Assembly (NCBI GenBank): GCA_041391225.1
Contig: JAWKOL010000004.1
Location: 269,614-333,613, forward strand
Direction of reading: 5' to 3'
From: RI-153 sp041391225
Lineage (GTDB): Bacteria > Chloroflexota > Anaerolineae > Caldilineales > Caldilineaceae
DNA: 64,000 nt
Each line of letters starts with the position of its first letter. Within the stretch, counting starts at the first letter, position 1. This document shows positions 28,501-39,443 of the stretch, one piece after another. The translations under genes and the position numbers were made by a program. The notes below the pieces were generated by a model. The model worked only from the letters and a program-made list of their open reading frames with translations. It was not told where the DNA came from and did no database searches.

Positions 28501-31500
28501 AGCGACACCGTCAGCTTCACCTTCGACGGCACAGCCGTCTTGCTGGGGTTCTACACCGACAGTTGGGGCGGCCTTGCCCGTGTCCAGATCGACGGCATAG
28601 AACAGGAGATCGTCGACACCTACAGCAACGCCGCCGGGCTGCTGACACGCCGTTACACCGGCCTCGCCGCGGGGACACACACAGTCACGGTGACTGTGTT
28701 GGATCAGCGCGGAGCTTTCGCACAGCGCGACGACATCCGCCTCGACTTCATCGACGTGTGGGACGGTACCGGCCTCGCCAACGGCAGCTACGAAGCCGAA
28801 GACCGCGACAGCGTCTTCACCAGCGACAATTGGAACGTCCTCAGCGATGCCGGGGCCTCCGGCGGCAGTTACCTGGAATTCGGCTCCACTGCCTGGTTCC
28901 CCTTCAACGGCGACAGCGTGGGCATCGTGCTGCCTAGAGATCGTTTCAGCAACGACATGCGCCTCTTCGTGGACGATCAGTTTGTGGGCTACCTGGAGAA
29001 CTACGCAGCGGCGTTTGTCACCGAGACACTGTCGTTCGACGGCTTCGGTGCAGGCGTCCACCTGCTGCGGCTGGAAGGATACCGAGATCGCGCCCTGGCC
29101 GACGCCTTCGTCACCCCCGGTTCGGCGCCCTTCACCGATCTCGATACGCGCACGCCGGGCATCCACCGTGTGGAAGAGCACGATCCCGCCATCCGCTACA
29201 ACGGTGTGTCCTTTGCACAGACGGCGCAGAGTTGGGTGCGTGTGAACAACATCTTCAGCGACCGCGCCAGCGACGGGCAGCACGTTTACTCGGCCACGGC
29301 GGACGACACCATCGAGTTCGACTTCAGCGGCACGTGGATCGGCGTAGGCTTCACCACCGACACCGACGCCGGGCAGGCCGAGATCGCCATCGACGGCAAC
29401 GTCGTCGCCACGGTGGATCTCTACGCCCGCATCGCCGGCACCAAGAGCTACTACTTCGACAACCTGAGCGCAGGCGCCCACACGGTGACCATCACCGTGC
29501 TGGGGACGAGCCACCCCAACGCAGGCCGCGCCCGCGTCTACTTCGACTTCTTCGATGTGTGGGACGGTTCGGCGCTGGCGCAGGGCGTCTTCGAGGAGAT
29601 GGATGCACGCGTCCTCTACAGCGATGGGTGGGGGCAGCGCACCGACGCCGGCGCGTCGGGCGGCAGCTTCACCGACAGCGGCGGAAACGCCACAGCCTGG
29701 TTCCCCTTCACCGGCGATTCGGTGACCTTCCAGGCATGGGCGCGATCCAGTTACCACTCCATCGAGATCAGCATCGACGGCGTATCGCAGGGCTACTTCA
29801 ACACCTACAGCCTTGCCGCCGGTCCGCGTGCCTTCTCGTTCAGCGGCTTGGGTGACGGCCCCCACGTGCTCGAAGTGAGCGCGTACCGCAACGTCGTCAC
29901 CGTGGACAGCTTCACCACGCCGTCCACAGGCGAAAACTACACCACACCCGCGCCCAGCGTCGTAATCCGTCTGGAGGAAGATCACCCCGATCTGCGCTAC
30001 AACGGCTATCCCTACGTCACCACGCCGCAGAGTTGGAGCCCGAATGGCAGCTTGTTCAGCGCCAGCGGTGGCAACTACATCAACACGTCCGCAGCCGACA
30101 ATGTGGCTTCGCTGGACTTTGAAGGCAGTTGGGTCGGCGTAGGCTTCGTCGCCGGCGGCACGGTGGAGGTCTACATCGACGGCACATCTCGCGGCCAGTT
30201 CGACACGTCCGCGAGCGTGGGCGGCGCGTCAAGCGTCTACTACGACGATCTGATCACCGGCACACATACGATCTCGGTGACGCCGGTGAGCGGCGCGCTC
30301 AACCTCGATTACATCGACATCTGGGACGGTCAACCCCTGGCCGCGGGCTGGTACAACGCAGATCTGGACGATTACAGCAGCCGTTTCCACTACACCAACA
30401 AAGACTGGTGGGGTCGATCCACCAACGAATACGCCTACGAGGGCGACTACCTGGCCCAGAGCCTGCCCAATGCCAACCCCAACATCTGGTTCAACTTCGT
30501 GGGCAAGGATCTGACGCTGCTGGGCCACAACCGGGCCAACTCGTTCCTGGATGTGGTGATCGACGGCCAGAGCATGGGCGAATTCGACATGACCGCGCAG
30601 TACACCAACCAGCCCTTCGCCCTGCACTTCCAAGATCTGGGAGACGGGCCGCACTCCGTGCTGGTACACACCCGCGCCTCGGGCCGCGTCGACGCCTTCC
30701 AGGTGAACCCACCCGACTTCTACAGCTACACGCCCGAAGTGGTGTGGCACGACGATACAGCCACAGAGGAACTGAACGCTGCCTACGGCACCGGCATCCT
30801 CAGCACCATCGGCATCGGTGACCTGGACGGCGACGGCAGCGTGGAACTGGTGGCGCCTGGCGTCAACGGGCGGCTCTACGTCTACCGCGGCGACGGCGCC
30901 GATACCGGCGACGGTGATCCCATCCTGTGGACGAGCGATGCGGTGGGGCCTGCCGCCGAACCGGCCCTGGCCGACATTACCGGTGACGGGCGCGCCGAGA
31001 TCATCATCGGCGGCGTCAACGGCCTCTTTGCCTTCCACCACGACGGCAGCCTGCTGTGGCAGGAGAACAGCGTCAAGCTGTCGACAGTGGCGGGCAACAC
31101 CTTCGGGTGGGGCGGCCCCACGCTGGCCAATCTCGACGCTGATCCCGATCCCGAAATCGTGGTCGCCGCCTCCGAGGACGCGATCTACGTGCTCGATCAC
31201 CAGGGCAACATCCTCGACAGCGATCCGATTGGGCGCTGGCCCAGCGTGCCTGTGCTGGCCGACATCACCGGCGACGGCCTGCTCGACATCGTCACCGCGC
31301 AGGCGCACACGCTCAAGGTCCACGAGTTCGGCCCCACCGGCAGCCTGACGCTGGCGTGGAGCTACACCATGACCGACACGACCCCGCTGAGCGGCGTCTT
31401 CGGCTCGCCCGCGGTGGCCGATCTCACCGGCGACGGCAACCCCGAGATCATCATCAACTGGGGGCCACGCATCGAGGCGCTGCGGGCCGACGGCTCTGTG

Positions 31501-34065
31501 CTGTGGTCGTACTACACCGGCAACGACGACCACTACCGCCCCAGCCCCATCACCGTGGCCGACGTCACCGGCGACGGCGAGGTGAACGTGATCACCGCTT
31601 CGGCCATCAGCCTGGGCCTGGTGCTCTTCGATCACCTGCTCATGGTGCTCAAGGCCGACGGCACGCTGGTGTGGGAGCAGACCGTGGCCGACAGCACGGC
31701 GTCGGCTTCGGGCGTAGCCGCACAGGATCTGACCGGCAACGGCGCTTGGGAGATCCTGTGGAACGGCTTCGGCGACGGCTTCCTGGTGATCCGCGGATCA
31801 GACGGCAAACGGCTCTTCAACGAGCCGGTGACCCGCTCCGGCACGATCATGGAATACCCCAGCATGGGCGACGTCACCGGCGACGGTGTGGCCGACGTGG
31901 TGGTGGCCGGCGTGGACGGCCTCTACGTCATCAGCCACGTGGGGCGCTGGGTGGACTCGCGCCCGCTGTGGAATCAGCACAACTACCACGTCACCAACAT
32001 CAACGACGATTGGAGCGTGCCTGCTACGCAGCCCAACAACTGGGACCTGAGCAACACCTACCGCACGCAGACGCCAGACCGCACGCCTGCGCCGTCGTTC
32101 AACCTGACCTTCACCTACACCGAGGATCTGCCCAACGTGGATCTACTGCCCGACACGGCATCGACGCCGCTCACGTCCACGCCGCCGCAGCACAGTTGGG
32201 CCTACCGCCAGGAGTGGGTGAACCCGGTGATCGTCACCACGTTCGACAGCAGCCTGGCCGACATGCAGCCCGGCGAGACGCGCCAGATCTCCAACGGTGC
32301 GGAAGTTTCGTACCGGTTGCCCAGCGGCATGAACACGCTGACGCTGCCGCCGCTCTACGTCACCGGGGCAGGGCTGGCCGAGTTGACACCGGCACAGCAG
32401 CGCGCGGTGATCGGCGGCTCCACCGTCTTCACGCTGACGTTGACCAATCCCACCAGCGTCGTGGACACGTTCACGGTGACAGTGGGCGGCGTCCCCGCGG
32501 CGTGGCTGACCTACAGCGACAGCGTGCCGATGGCAGCGAACGAGACCAAGGACATCGTGATCACCGTGGAGATCCCCGACGACGCCGCAGCCGACGTGCT
32601 GCCGCTGATCGTGGATGTGTCCACTGCGGGCGGCGGCGCGCAGAGCGTACAGGGCGAGTTGACCGTCTACACCGGTGTGGTCGTCGCCGTCAGCCCGGCC
32701 ACGCAGTCGACGCAGCCGGGTGTGGCCGTCACCTGCACCGTGGCACTAACCAACGCCGAAAGCGTCACCCGCACCCTACGCTGACCACCGCGGACATGGT
32801 GACAGGGCTGCCCGCCGGCGAGATCGGCGCAGGCGCGAGCACGAGCTATACCGTCACCGCGATGTCGATGGTCTCTGGGCCACAGCCGTTGCGGGTGACG
32901 GCGCGCACGTCCGCTTCGGGCGCTGTGGGCGCGGCGGACGCGGTCCTCGATGTGGCGCAGGCGGCGCAGGCGGCGCTGCAACTGTCACCCGATCCACTGG
33001 TGACAGGCCGGGCGCCACGTCGGCCTTCGCCCTCACCGTCACCAACCGCGGCGACGCCACCGCCACTTCGACATCGCAGTCGATCTGCCCACAGGCTGGG
33101 GACATCGACTGCAACTCAACGGGAGCGACGTGGTCAGCGTGACGCTGCCGCCGGCTGTGCTCAACAGCGTGAACCTCACGCTGCTGGTGATGCCCAACGA
33201 CGGCGCTGCCCTGGGCGACTACACGGTGACGGCGCGTGCCGTCGAACACGACAGCGGCCTTGTGGCAGGCGCAACCTCGGCCACGGCCACGGTGGTGGAT
33301 CGAGGCGTGCAGGTGCAGATCCTAGGCGGGCCGGGCAGCATCGATCCCCGCGAGGGTGGCGTGGAATGTGCAGGTGCGCAACGCCGGGCAGGTGGAAGAC
33401 ACCTTCCGGCTGGGTGTGACCGGTCCTGTGGCAGGGCGGCGGGCCTGTCCGCCAGCAGCGTCACCCTGGCGCCGGGCGCGATGGAGACGGTGCAGCTCAG
33501 CGTGGGGAATCTTTCCACGATCATGCCCGGTGGCTACCCGCTGCAGGTGACGGCGACGTCCGACGGCAACAACAACGTCAGCGACAACGATCAGACAAGT
33601 GTCAACGTAAATGGATTCGAGGAGATCGACGTCTCCTGGCTGCAAGTTAGCCAGACCGTGGACGATGGGCTGTCTGCGCAGTTCACGTTAGTGGTAACGA
33701 ATCGGGGCAGCAACAGCGCCGAATACAGTGTGGCAGTGGATGCAGGCGACGCCACGGCGACAGTGGCAGAGCCGTCGATCCAGTTGCCACAAGGCGCCAC
33801 CATCCAGATCCCGGTGACGGTCACCGCCGAGGTCGGGGTGTACACGCTGGATGCGTCGGTCACCTCGGCGGGGACGTCGGGCAGCGCTGCGGCGTCGGTC
33901 ACCTTGTGTTTGAGGACAACTACCCGATGTACTTGCCACTGGTCACCGATGGCAAAGCGGGTACGTCACCGTCCACCAATACTGGCGCTGTATCTGCCGC
34001 TGGTGCGCGGTGAGATACCCCCTCTAACTCCTCCCGCAGAAAAAGAAGCGGGGGAGGACTGTTGA
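22509..34065 (+). CDS. Giant secreted multidomain surface protein, several frameshifts
   Basis: The N-terminus (MYVSRKWYRIVSILVCLSLL...) is a signal peptide, with GAGGAG just before the ATG. Then come: an adhesion-type beta domain (22690-23060); a transglutaminase-like domain (23140-23600) in which GNSLDQATLLIAMLRAAGVP shows no Cys where the nucleophile is expected, although HWWVEANLPGQGW remains; CARDB/NEW3-like beta domains (25560-27330); four copies of a double jelly-roll module (27614-30715); FG-GAP/VCBS repeats with DLDGDG and DITGDG calcium motifs (30790-31950); and more CARDB/NEW3-like domains to the end. From 25560 to 32783 the frame is clean for about 2400 codons. Frame breaks occur near 23095, 24505, 24845-24900, 25255, 25400-25560, 32780, 33010-33120, 33355-33430 and 33905. 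The end is uncertain: YLPLV occurs in two frames near the stop. It is likely a cell-surface adhesin or polysaccharide-binding protein. Confidence 0.85.
27614..30715 (+). repeat. Four tandem protein modules of about 255-267 codons
   Basis: Modules start near 27614, 28375, 29164 and 29965. Each opens with R(Y/V/L)EE..D..(I/L)RYNG, contains D(Y/F)..(V/I)WDG about 120 codons later, then a second half with a DNW or DGW stretch, F.GDSV in three of four, and a closing D.F..P. Each module looks like two linked galactose-binding-like jelly rolls. The copies are diverged at the DNA level, so the duplication is old and under selection. Confidence 0.85.
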
Positions 34066-34214
34066 CGGGTTAGCGATGCTGATCGCGTTGCGGCCAGCGT
34101 CCAATGCACGACCAACTGCTCTCCCGTCAACATACCAGGGTTGGGGTGGGGTTCTGAAAGTAGCGAAAGAAAGACATGCACCATCAATCACCACAATCGG
34201 CAAGGGTGAGAAGG

Positions 34215-36088
34215 ATGAAACGTTCAAATCAGTTTTCTAGAGCATCGAGAACTCGCCCCACCTGGCTAGGATGGATCGTAGCGGTGACAGCGATGCTGGC
34301 GGTTGCCTGGCTCATGGGCGTCAACGGCGCAGCGCCGGCGCTGGCACAGGAAGGCACCACCATCACCGTGGACACCAGCGCGATTCAGTCCCAGGCAGCC
34401 TCACCCACACCTGCACCTACACCGAAGGCGCGTTCTTCTTCCCCGCGGCGGATGGCAACTGCACGCTACGGCGGGCGTTGCGCGAGGCGTCGGCGCGGCC
34501 CGATGCTGATCGGCCCATCAACATCGTCTTCAACTTGCCCGCGAGTGAAGCGGTGGACGGCGTGTGGACGGTGCAGATCGAAGATGAACTACTGCAACTG
34601 TTCCGCAAGAACCTGGGCATCACCGGCGGCCAGGTGATCCTCGACGGCAACACGCAGCCGGGCGGGCGCACAGACGGCCCCAAGATCATGGTCGACACCA
34701 ACGACTACAGTTTGGAAGTGCGCGTGGAGAACAACGAGATCCGCAACCTGGGCTTCAAAGGCGGCGGCGCCATCTTCCTCTACGAAGGCAACAACCTGGT
34801 GGAGAACATCTGGATGGGGCTGAGCAACGACGGACAACAGATCGTGTTTCGCGGCGGCGGCGATCCCAACAGCCGCATGGCCGGCGGCGGCATCTTCATC
34901 AGTTCAGACGACAACATTGTGCGCAACAATGTGATCACCGGCGCCTTTGCCAAGGCCGTGGACATCAACAGCGGCAACCGCAACAACGTGATCCAGAACA
35001 ACCTCATCGGCACACGCGCCGACGGCACTGTCCCCACGCCGTTTGCCTGCACCGGCGGTGTCGCCGATTCGGCCAGTTGGTACGGCGGCTGGGGCATTGC
35101 GCTGGCCGGCACGGCGAACCAGGTGATCGGCAACCGCATCGCCGCACTGGACAACATCCGTTCGGGTAACGACACGCCGCCGCGCGCCATCGAGATCTTC
35201 GGCGCCAATCACACGATCCGCGACAACATCATCGGCGTGGACAGTGCGGGGAACAAAGTGGGCGTCTGCGGCCAGGGCATCAAGGTCAGCGACACCGGCA
35301 CCGACATCCTCGACAACACCATCGTGGCCAGCAAGCAGGATTCGGAAGACGCGGAGAAGGCCGCCATCATCACCACAGGCAGCACCAGCGGGGTCACCGT
35401 GCGCGACAATATCGTAGAAGACAGCCCCGAACACATCTACGAATTCGCCGGCACGCAGGTACCGCAGGCTTTGCGCACCTTCAAGCCGGCGCGCATCACC
35501 GGCATCGACGGCGTCAACATCAGCGGCGCCAGCGGCGAGGGCAGCCCCTGCCCCAACTGCATCGTCGATCTCTACCGCGACGACGCCGATCTGCTCGACG
35601 AAGCGCTGGAATATCTAGGTTCGGCCACCGCGGACGCGCAGGGCAACTTCACCTTCACGCTCAGTTCGCCGTTGCAGTCGGGATTCGGCCTGCGCACCAT
35701 GAGCACCACGCAGTCGCTCAACGTGATCCCCGGCCTGGGGTCCACCACCACTACCAAGAACTCGGTGCTCTACCTGCCCGTGAGCGCGGTGACAGTGACG
35801 CTGCCCACCACAGGCACCGTGGGCATGAGCGTGCCCGTCACCTTGACGGTGGCGCCGCTTGCCGCGGGCGCGTCGCTCACCTACACCATCGAAGCCACGG
35901 GGATCGAAGATGTCACCGGGGCTGTGGGTGAGGATGGCACTGCCAGCACCACGCTCACGTGGGACGGTGCGGGCGCCAAGACTGTCAACGTGACGGTGCG
36001 CAACGAGTTCAGCAGCGCGGTGGAGAGTACGCAGATTACGATTGTGCAGGGAGAATCGAAGATCTTCTTGCCAGGGGTGAGGCGGTAG
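34215..36088 (+). CDS. Secreted right-handed beta-helix protein (CSLREA type), one frameshift
   Basis: The signal peptide is TWLGWIVAVTAMLAVAWLMG...ALAQ, starting at the ATG at 34215 with AAGG before it. After a frameshift near 34383 the mature part begins PGSLTHTCTYTEGAFFFPA and CTLRRALREA, the cysteine-containing N-cap of CSLREA beta-helix proteins. Parallel beta-helix rungs follow (NNLVENIWMGLS, NIVRNNVITG, NNVIQNNLIGT, HTIRDNIIGV, VTVRDNIVED), then a small beta domain with CPNCIVDLYRDD and an Ig-like C-terminal domain. It ends KIFLPGVRR, a tail resembling the YLPLV tail of the preceding giant protein. Beta-helix proteins of this class bind or cleave polysaccharides, or act as surface structures; no lyase active site was identified. 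It is probably co-regulated with the giant gene. Confidence 0.82.
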
Positions 36089-36090
36089 GA

Positions 36091-36194
36091 GAAGAGATTG
36101 GGCGATTGGGAGATTAGGGGGATTAGGGATCGTGTCGAGTCGGTTGTCGCTCACTCGACACGATCCCCAATCCCTCAATCGCCCAATCTCTTCT
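36091..36194. repeat. Long inverted repeat, possible bidirectional terminator
   Basis: GAAGAGATTGGGCGATTGGG (36091-36110) pairs with the stretch ending at 36194, and ATCGTGTCGAGT (36129-36140) pairs with ACTCGACACGAT (36153-36164). The repeat covers the whole convergent spacer between the beta-helix gene and tam. AATCCC/AATCGCCC words are shared with other spacers. Confidence 0.8.
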
Positions 36195-36197
36195 GTT

Positions 36198-37016
36198 TCA
36201 CACAGTCGCCACAATGAACAACCGCCGAAACGGGTACAACGTGCGCCCGTGGGCGCGCATGGGGTAGGTCTGGCGCAGGCGGCGGGCGTACTCGGCGAGG
36301 AAGATCTCGCGTTCGGCGTCTTCGAGGCCGTTGAGGATGGGGCGCAGACCGGTGCCTTTCACCCACTCCAGCACGGGATCGTCGCCGCTGAGTTCTTGCA
36401 CGTACTCCACTTCCCAGATGTCGAGGGAGGCGGCGCTGCCAACCAGTAGATCGTAGTACGCTTCGGCGTCGTCCACCCACTTGCGCGCCACCGCGGCGCG
36501 CAGGTCCTCGCTGCCCAAGAATGCGCCATTCGGCCCGCCATCGGCCAGCGTCTCGCGCATGAGCCGATGCGACGGCATCCCCCAACTCAGCGGCATCTGC
36601 ACGGCCAGGCAGCCCCCCGGCTTCAGTGCGCCCACCAAACGCGGAAACAACTCAGCATGGCCGGGGATCCAGTGTAGCGTGGCGTTGGAATAGATGAGAT
36701 CCGCCGGTTGCGGCGGTGACCACGTCTCCAGATCGCCCTCGATCCACTGCACTGCGCTGGGTTCGGCGTCGGCTTTGGTGAGCATGTCGGGTGAATTGTC
36801 GAGGCCGTAGACGGTGGCGTTGGGCCACTGATCCGCGATCAGGCGCGTGATGTTGCCCGGCCCACAACCGAGATCATAGATCACCCGAGGATCGGCCAAG
36901 GGGACGCGCGCCAGCAGTTCCAGCGCCGGGCGCAGCCGGTGATCGGAAAACTTGAGGTACTGCGACGGGTTCCACTGCGTACCGGCCATCTGGCCTTGAT
37001 GCGGTTGATTGGTCAT
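36198..37016 (-). CDS. tam: Trans-aconitate 2-methyltransferase
   Basis: This 272-residue class I SAM methyltransferase has IYDLGCGPGNITRLIADQWP (motif I), YGLDNSPDML (motif II) and IYSNATLHWIPGH, the Tam-typical segment. The N-terminal WNPSQYLKFSDHRLRPALELLARV is also diagnostic. Tam methylates trans-aconitate, a spontaneous isomer of cis-aconitate that inhibits aconitase. The length matches the family and GGAGGAG precedes the ATG at 37014-37016. It is a single gene; a hairpin module and an unrelated promoter lie upstream. Confidence 0.9.
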   Translation of the reverse strand: MTNQPHQGQMAGTQWNPSQYLKFSDHRLRPALELLARVPLADPRVIYDLGCGPGNITRLIADQWPNATVYGLDNSPDMLTKADAEPSAVQWIEGDLETWSPPQPADLIYSNATLHWIPGHAELFPRLVGALKPGGCLAVQMPLSWGMPSHRLMRETLADGGPNGAFLGSEDLRAAVARKWVDDAEAYYDLLVGSAASLDIWEVEYVQELSGDDPVLEWVKGTGLRPILNGLEDAEREIFLAEYARRLRQTYPMRAHGRTLYPFRRLFIVATV

Positions 37017-37088
37017 GGGTTCTCCTCCGTGGGTGCTTTGCGGTTTGCTACAGCTTAGAGTACGAAGGCAGCAAGTTCAAGTCTGCCG

Positions 37089-37177
37089 GAAATAGAACGC
37101 GGATTGAGCGGATTGGGCAGATCCAGGCGGATAATCCCAGAAAACCAGCCCAAATGCGCTCAATCCGCGTTCTATTC
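37089..37177. repeat. Inverted repeat AATAGAACGCGGATTGAGCG
   Basis: The 20-nt arm at 37091-37110 is perfectly complementary to 37157-37176, with inner partial pairing. The same AATAGAACGC word and its complement frame the hairpin at 60506-60591, and ATAGAACGCGG is the target duplicated by the MITE-like element there. Confidence 0.85.
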
Positions 37178-37216
37178 TCACCCCATTTAGGATTCCTGCC
37201 AGCAGGGCAAAGACGC

Positions 37217-37245
37217 TTGCAAATGCAGATCGCCTCCCCTACAAT
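37217..37245 (+). promoter_or_regulatory. Promoter TTGCAA-17-TACAAT
   Basis: TTGCAA (37217-37222) and TACAAT (37240-37245) are spaced exactly 17 bp, a sigma-70-like pair. Transcription would start near 37252, about 68 nt before the acyltransferase ATG. Confidence 0.55.
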
Positions 37246-37319
37246 GTTGACAGCCCCGCATCGCGACAACCACACGAATCCAATGCCGCATCCAGGCTCA
37301 CCGGTCAGGCGAGGTGTCT

Positions 37320-38447
37320 ATGATCACCATCGAACAGGTTGATCTGTCGTCGAAGGCGCAGGTCCGCCGCTTCATCCAACTGCCCTTTCGGCTCTACCGG
37401 CATGATCCGCGCTGGGTGCCGCCCCTACTCATCGACGTCAAACAGCAATTGAACAAGCAGGCGCATCCCTTCTACGAGCACTCTGACGCCGATTTCTTTG
37501 TGGCAGTGGCAGGAAACGAAATAGTGGGGCGTATCGCCGTCATCGAGAATCGGCGCTTCAACGAATGGCATGGCACGCACAAGGCGCATTTCTACTTCTT
37601 CGAATGCGAAGACGATCACACCGTGGCCGGTGCGCTCTTCGCCGCCGCCGCGGATTGGGCGCAGCGCCGTGGGCTGAACATGCTGATCGGCCCCAAGGGC
37701 CTCGGCCCGATGGATGGCTACGGGATGCTCATCGAAGGCTTCGAGCAACGCCAGATGATGACGACGATGAACTACAATCTACCGTACTTCGTGCCTCTGG
37801 TGGAGGGGTGGGGCTTCGAGAAAGAGGTGGATTTCCTCTCGTGTTATGCCAACAGCGCGGACTTTCACCTGCCGGAGCGCGTGCGCCGCATCGCCGAACG
37901 CGTGGAACGCCGCGGCGAGCTGCGTGTGCAGCGCTTCACGTCCACGAAGGAGCTACGCGCTTGGGCGCCACGCATCGGTGAAGCCTACAACAAAGCCTTC
38001 GTGAACAACTGGGAGTACCACCCGCTGACGCCGCGCGAGGTGCAGTTCGTCCTCGATTCGGTGCAGAGCATCGCCGATCCACGGCTGATCAAGATCATCG
38101 TCCACGGCGAGGACGTGGTGGGCTTCCTCTTCGCCTTCCCCGACATCGCCCACGCCATCCAACGCTCGCGTGGGCGGCTCTTCCCCTTCGGCATCGTGGA
38201 CATGCTGATCTCGCTGCGCACCACCAGGTGGATCGCGGTCAACGCGGCCGGCATCCTCCCCGAGTTCCAGGGACGCGGCGGCAACGCCCTCCTCTACAAC
38301 GAGATCGAAAAGACGGTGCGATCCCGGCGTTTCGAGCACGGTGCGCTCTACCAGGTGGCGGAGACGGCTGTCAACATGCGGCGGGATCTGGAGAATTTGG
38401 GCGGGATTCGGTACAAAAATCATCGGGTGTATCGGAGAGGAATCTGA
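37320..38447 (+). CDS. GNAT-like N-acyltransferase, 375 residues
   Basis: The protein starts MITIEQVDLSSKAQVRRFIQ with AGGTG upstream. The segment FIQLPFRLYRHDPRWVPPL, then FFVAVAGNEIVGRIAVIENR and IGPKGLGPMDGYGML, is the pattern of an uncharacterised bacterial family related to GNAT and N-acyl amino-acid synthases. The C-terminal part has the GNAT-type VNAAGILPEFQGRGGNALLYNEIEK (acyl-CoA-binding R/Q-G-x-G). The acceptor is unknown; family members are often found near lipid or membrane functions. The gene is complete, with its own promoter and a perfect hairpin directly after its stop codon. Confidence 0.75.
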   Translation: MITIEQVDLSSKAQVRRFIQLPFRLYRHDPRWVPPLLIDVKQQLNKQAHPFYEHSDADFFVAVAGNEIVGRIAVIENRRFNEWHGTHKAHFYFFECEDDHTVAGALFAAAADWAQRRGLNMLIGPKGLGPMDGYGMLIEGFEQRQMMTTMNYNLPYFVPLVEGWGFEKEVDFLSCYANSADFHLPERVRRIAERVERRGELRVQRFTSTKELRAWAPRIGEAYNKAFVNNWEYHPLTPREVQFVLDSVQSIADPRLIKIIVHGEDVVGFLFAFPDIAHAIQRSRGRLFPFGIVDMLISLRTTRWIAVNAAGILPEFQGRGGNALLYNEIEKTVRSRRFEHGALYQVAETAVNMRRDLENLGGIRYKNHRVYRRGI

Positions 38448-38522
38448 AGCAATGAATGAAGAATAAAGAATGGTAGGAGCAAGTATCGCCTCCTACCATT
38501 CTTTATTCTTCATTCATTGCTT
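38447..38522. terminator. Perfect 32-bp inverted repeat between convergent genes
   Basis: Arms 38447-38478 and 38491-38522 are perfect inverse complements with a 12-nt loop. The stem starts on the last base of the acyltransferase stop codon and ends 5 bp before the stop of the VOC gene, so it fits a bidirectional terminator. Each arm has TAAAGAATGG/CCATTCTTTA. Confidence 0.75.
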
Positions 38523-38527
38523 TGATC

Positions 38528-38911
38528 TCAAATCTGGTAGATCTGGATCCAATTGCCGCAAGTATCGTTGAAGACGGCGACGGTGGTGGGGCCGACGTTG
38601 GTGGGTTCCATGCTGAACTCGACATCCAGGGCCAACAACCGTTCGTATTCGGCCTGCACGTCGGTAGCCGCGAAGGCGGTGAGCGGAATGCCCTGCTCGA
38701 AGAGCGCCTTCTGGAAGACCTGCGATTCCGGCACACCCATTGGCTCCAGCAACACTTCGACGCCGCTGTTGTCCTCTGTCGAGGTGACGGTGAGCCAGCG
38801 CGCCTCGCCCATGTCGATGTCCTGCTTCTTGACGAAGCCCAACTTCTCCGTGTAGAAGGCCAACGCCTTGGCCTGGTCATCGACCAACACACTGCACAGC
38901 AAAATTCTCAT
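38528..38911 (-). CDS. VOC-superfamily (glyoxalase/bleomycin-resistance-like) protein
   Basis: This 127-residue single-domain protein starts MRILLCSVLVDDQAKALAFY. It shows the betaalphabetabetabeta vicinal-oxygen-chelate pattern: AKALAFYTEKLGFVKK, the strand GEARWLTVTS, then VAVFNDTCGNWIQIYQI with the usual D..GN at the end. The usual first-strand metal-binding His is absent, so metal binding is uncertain. Its ATG overlaps the TGA of the AraC gene upstream by four bases; the two form an operon in which the regulator probably controls it. Confidence 0.85.
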   Translation of the reverse strand: MRILLCSVLVDDQAKALAFYTEKLGFVKKQDIDMGEARWLTVTSTEDNSGVEVLLEPMGVPESQVFQKALFEQGIPLTAFAATDVQAEYERLLALDVEFSMEPTNVGPTTVAVFNDTCGNWIQIYQI

Positions 38912-39294
38912 CCTGGTTTCCCTTTCATCAATCGTTTGGTGGCGTCGCGACAACTGAGTCGGCGGAAGTCGCTGGGGCAGAGGCCGAAATGACGTTTGAA
39001 CGCCCTGGCAAAGGAAGCATGGCTGTCGTAGCCCGCTGCCAGCGCAACTTCGGTGATGTCCACTGCACCCATGCGCAACTTGCGCCCGGCCCGTTCCATG
39101 CGCACAGCACGCACGTACCCGGCAATGTTCATGCCCGTGTGCGCCACAAAGACGCGGTGAAAATGGGGCACCGAAAAGCCCGCCACCTGCGCCAACACGG
39201 CGCGGTCGAGCGGCTGATCGATGTGAAGACGAATGTGCTTTTTCACCGCTTCGATGCGTTCGGCGTATGCCGGATCGGTCAGCGTTTGCGTCAT
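38908..39294 (-). CDS. AraC-family transcriptional regulator, short form
   Basis: This 128-residue protein is essentially only the two helix-turn-helix AraC domain: RIEAVKKHIRLHIDQPLDRAVLAQVAGFSVPHFHRVFVAHTG, then AGYVRAVRMERAGRKL and ITEVALAAGYDSHASFARAFKRHFGLCPSDFR. No ligand-binding domain is attached. The gene is translationally coupled to the VOC protein downstream (ATGA overlap), an arrangement common for small stress or toxin-response units. Confidence 0.9.
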   Translation of the reverse strand: MTQTLTDPAYAERIEAVKKHIRLHIDQPLDRAVLAQVAGFSVPHFHRVFVAHTGMNIAGYVRAVRMERAGRKLRMGAVDITEVALAAGYDSHASFARAFKRHFGLCPSDFRRLSCRDATKRLMKGKPG

Positions 39295-39443
39295 GTGGGC
39301 CTACCTTACTTGAGGTGAACATCCGTTCGCTATGCAGAGTGTATCATGCCTGTTCGGTCCTGCGAAAGCCCAGTTCATGAAGAAGCGGTTTGAACCTATG
39401 ATTTCACTGCAACAAGCAGCTTTTACCGCCAAGAACGCAACGA

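Noticed and set aside
27457..29985. 842-codon open frame on the minus strand inside the giant surface-protein gene
   Set aside because: It lies opposite a frame with clear repeated domains, has no recognisable motifs and is explained by GC-rich codon bias.
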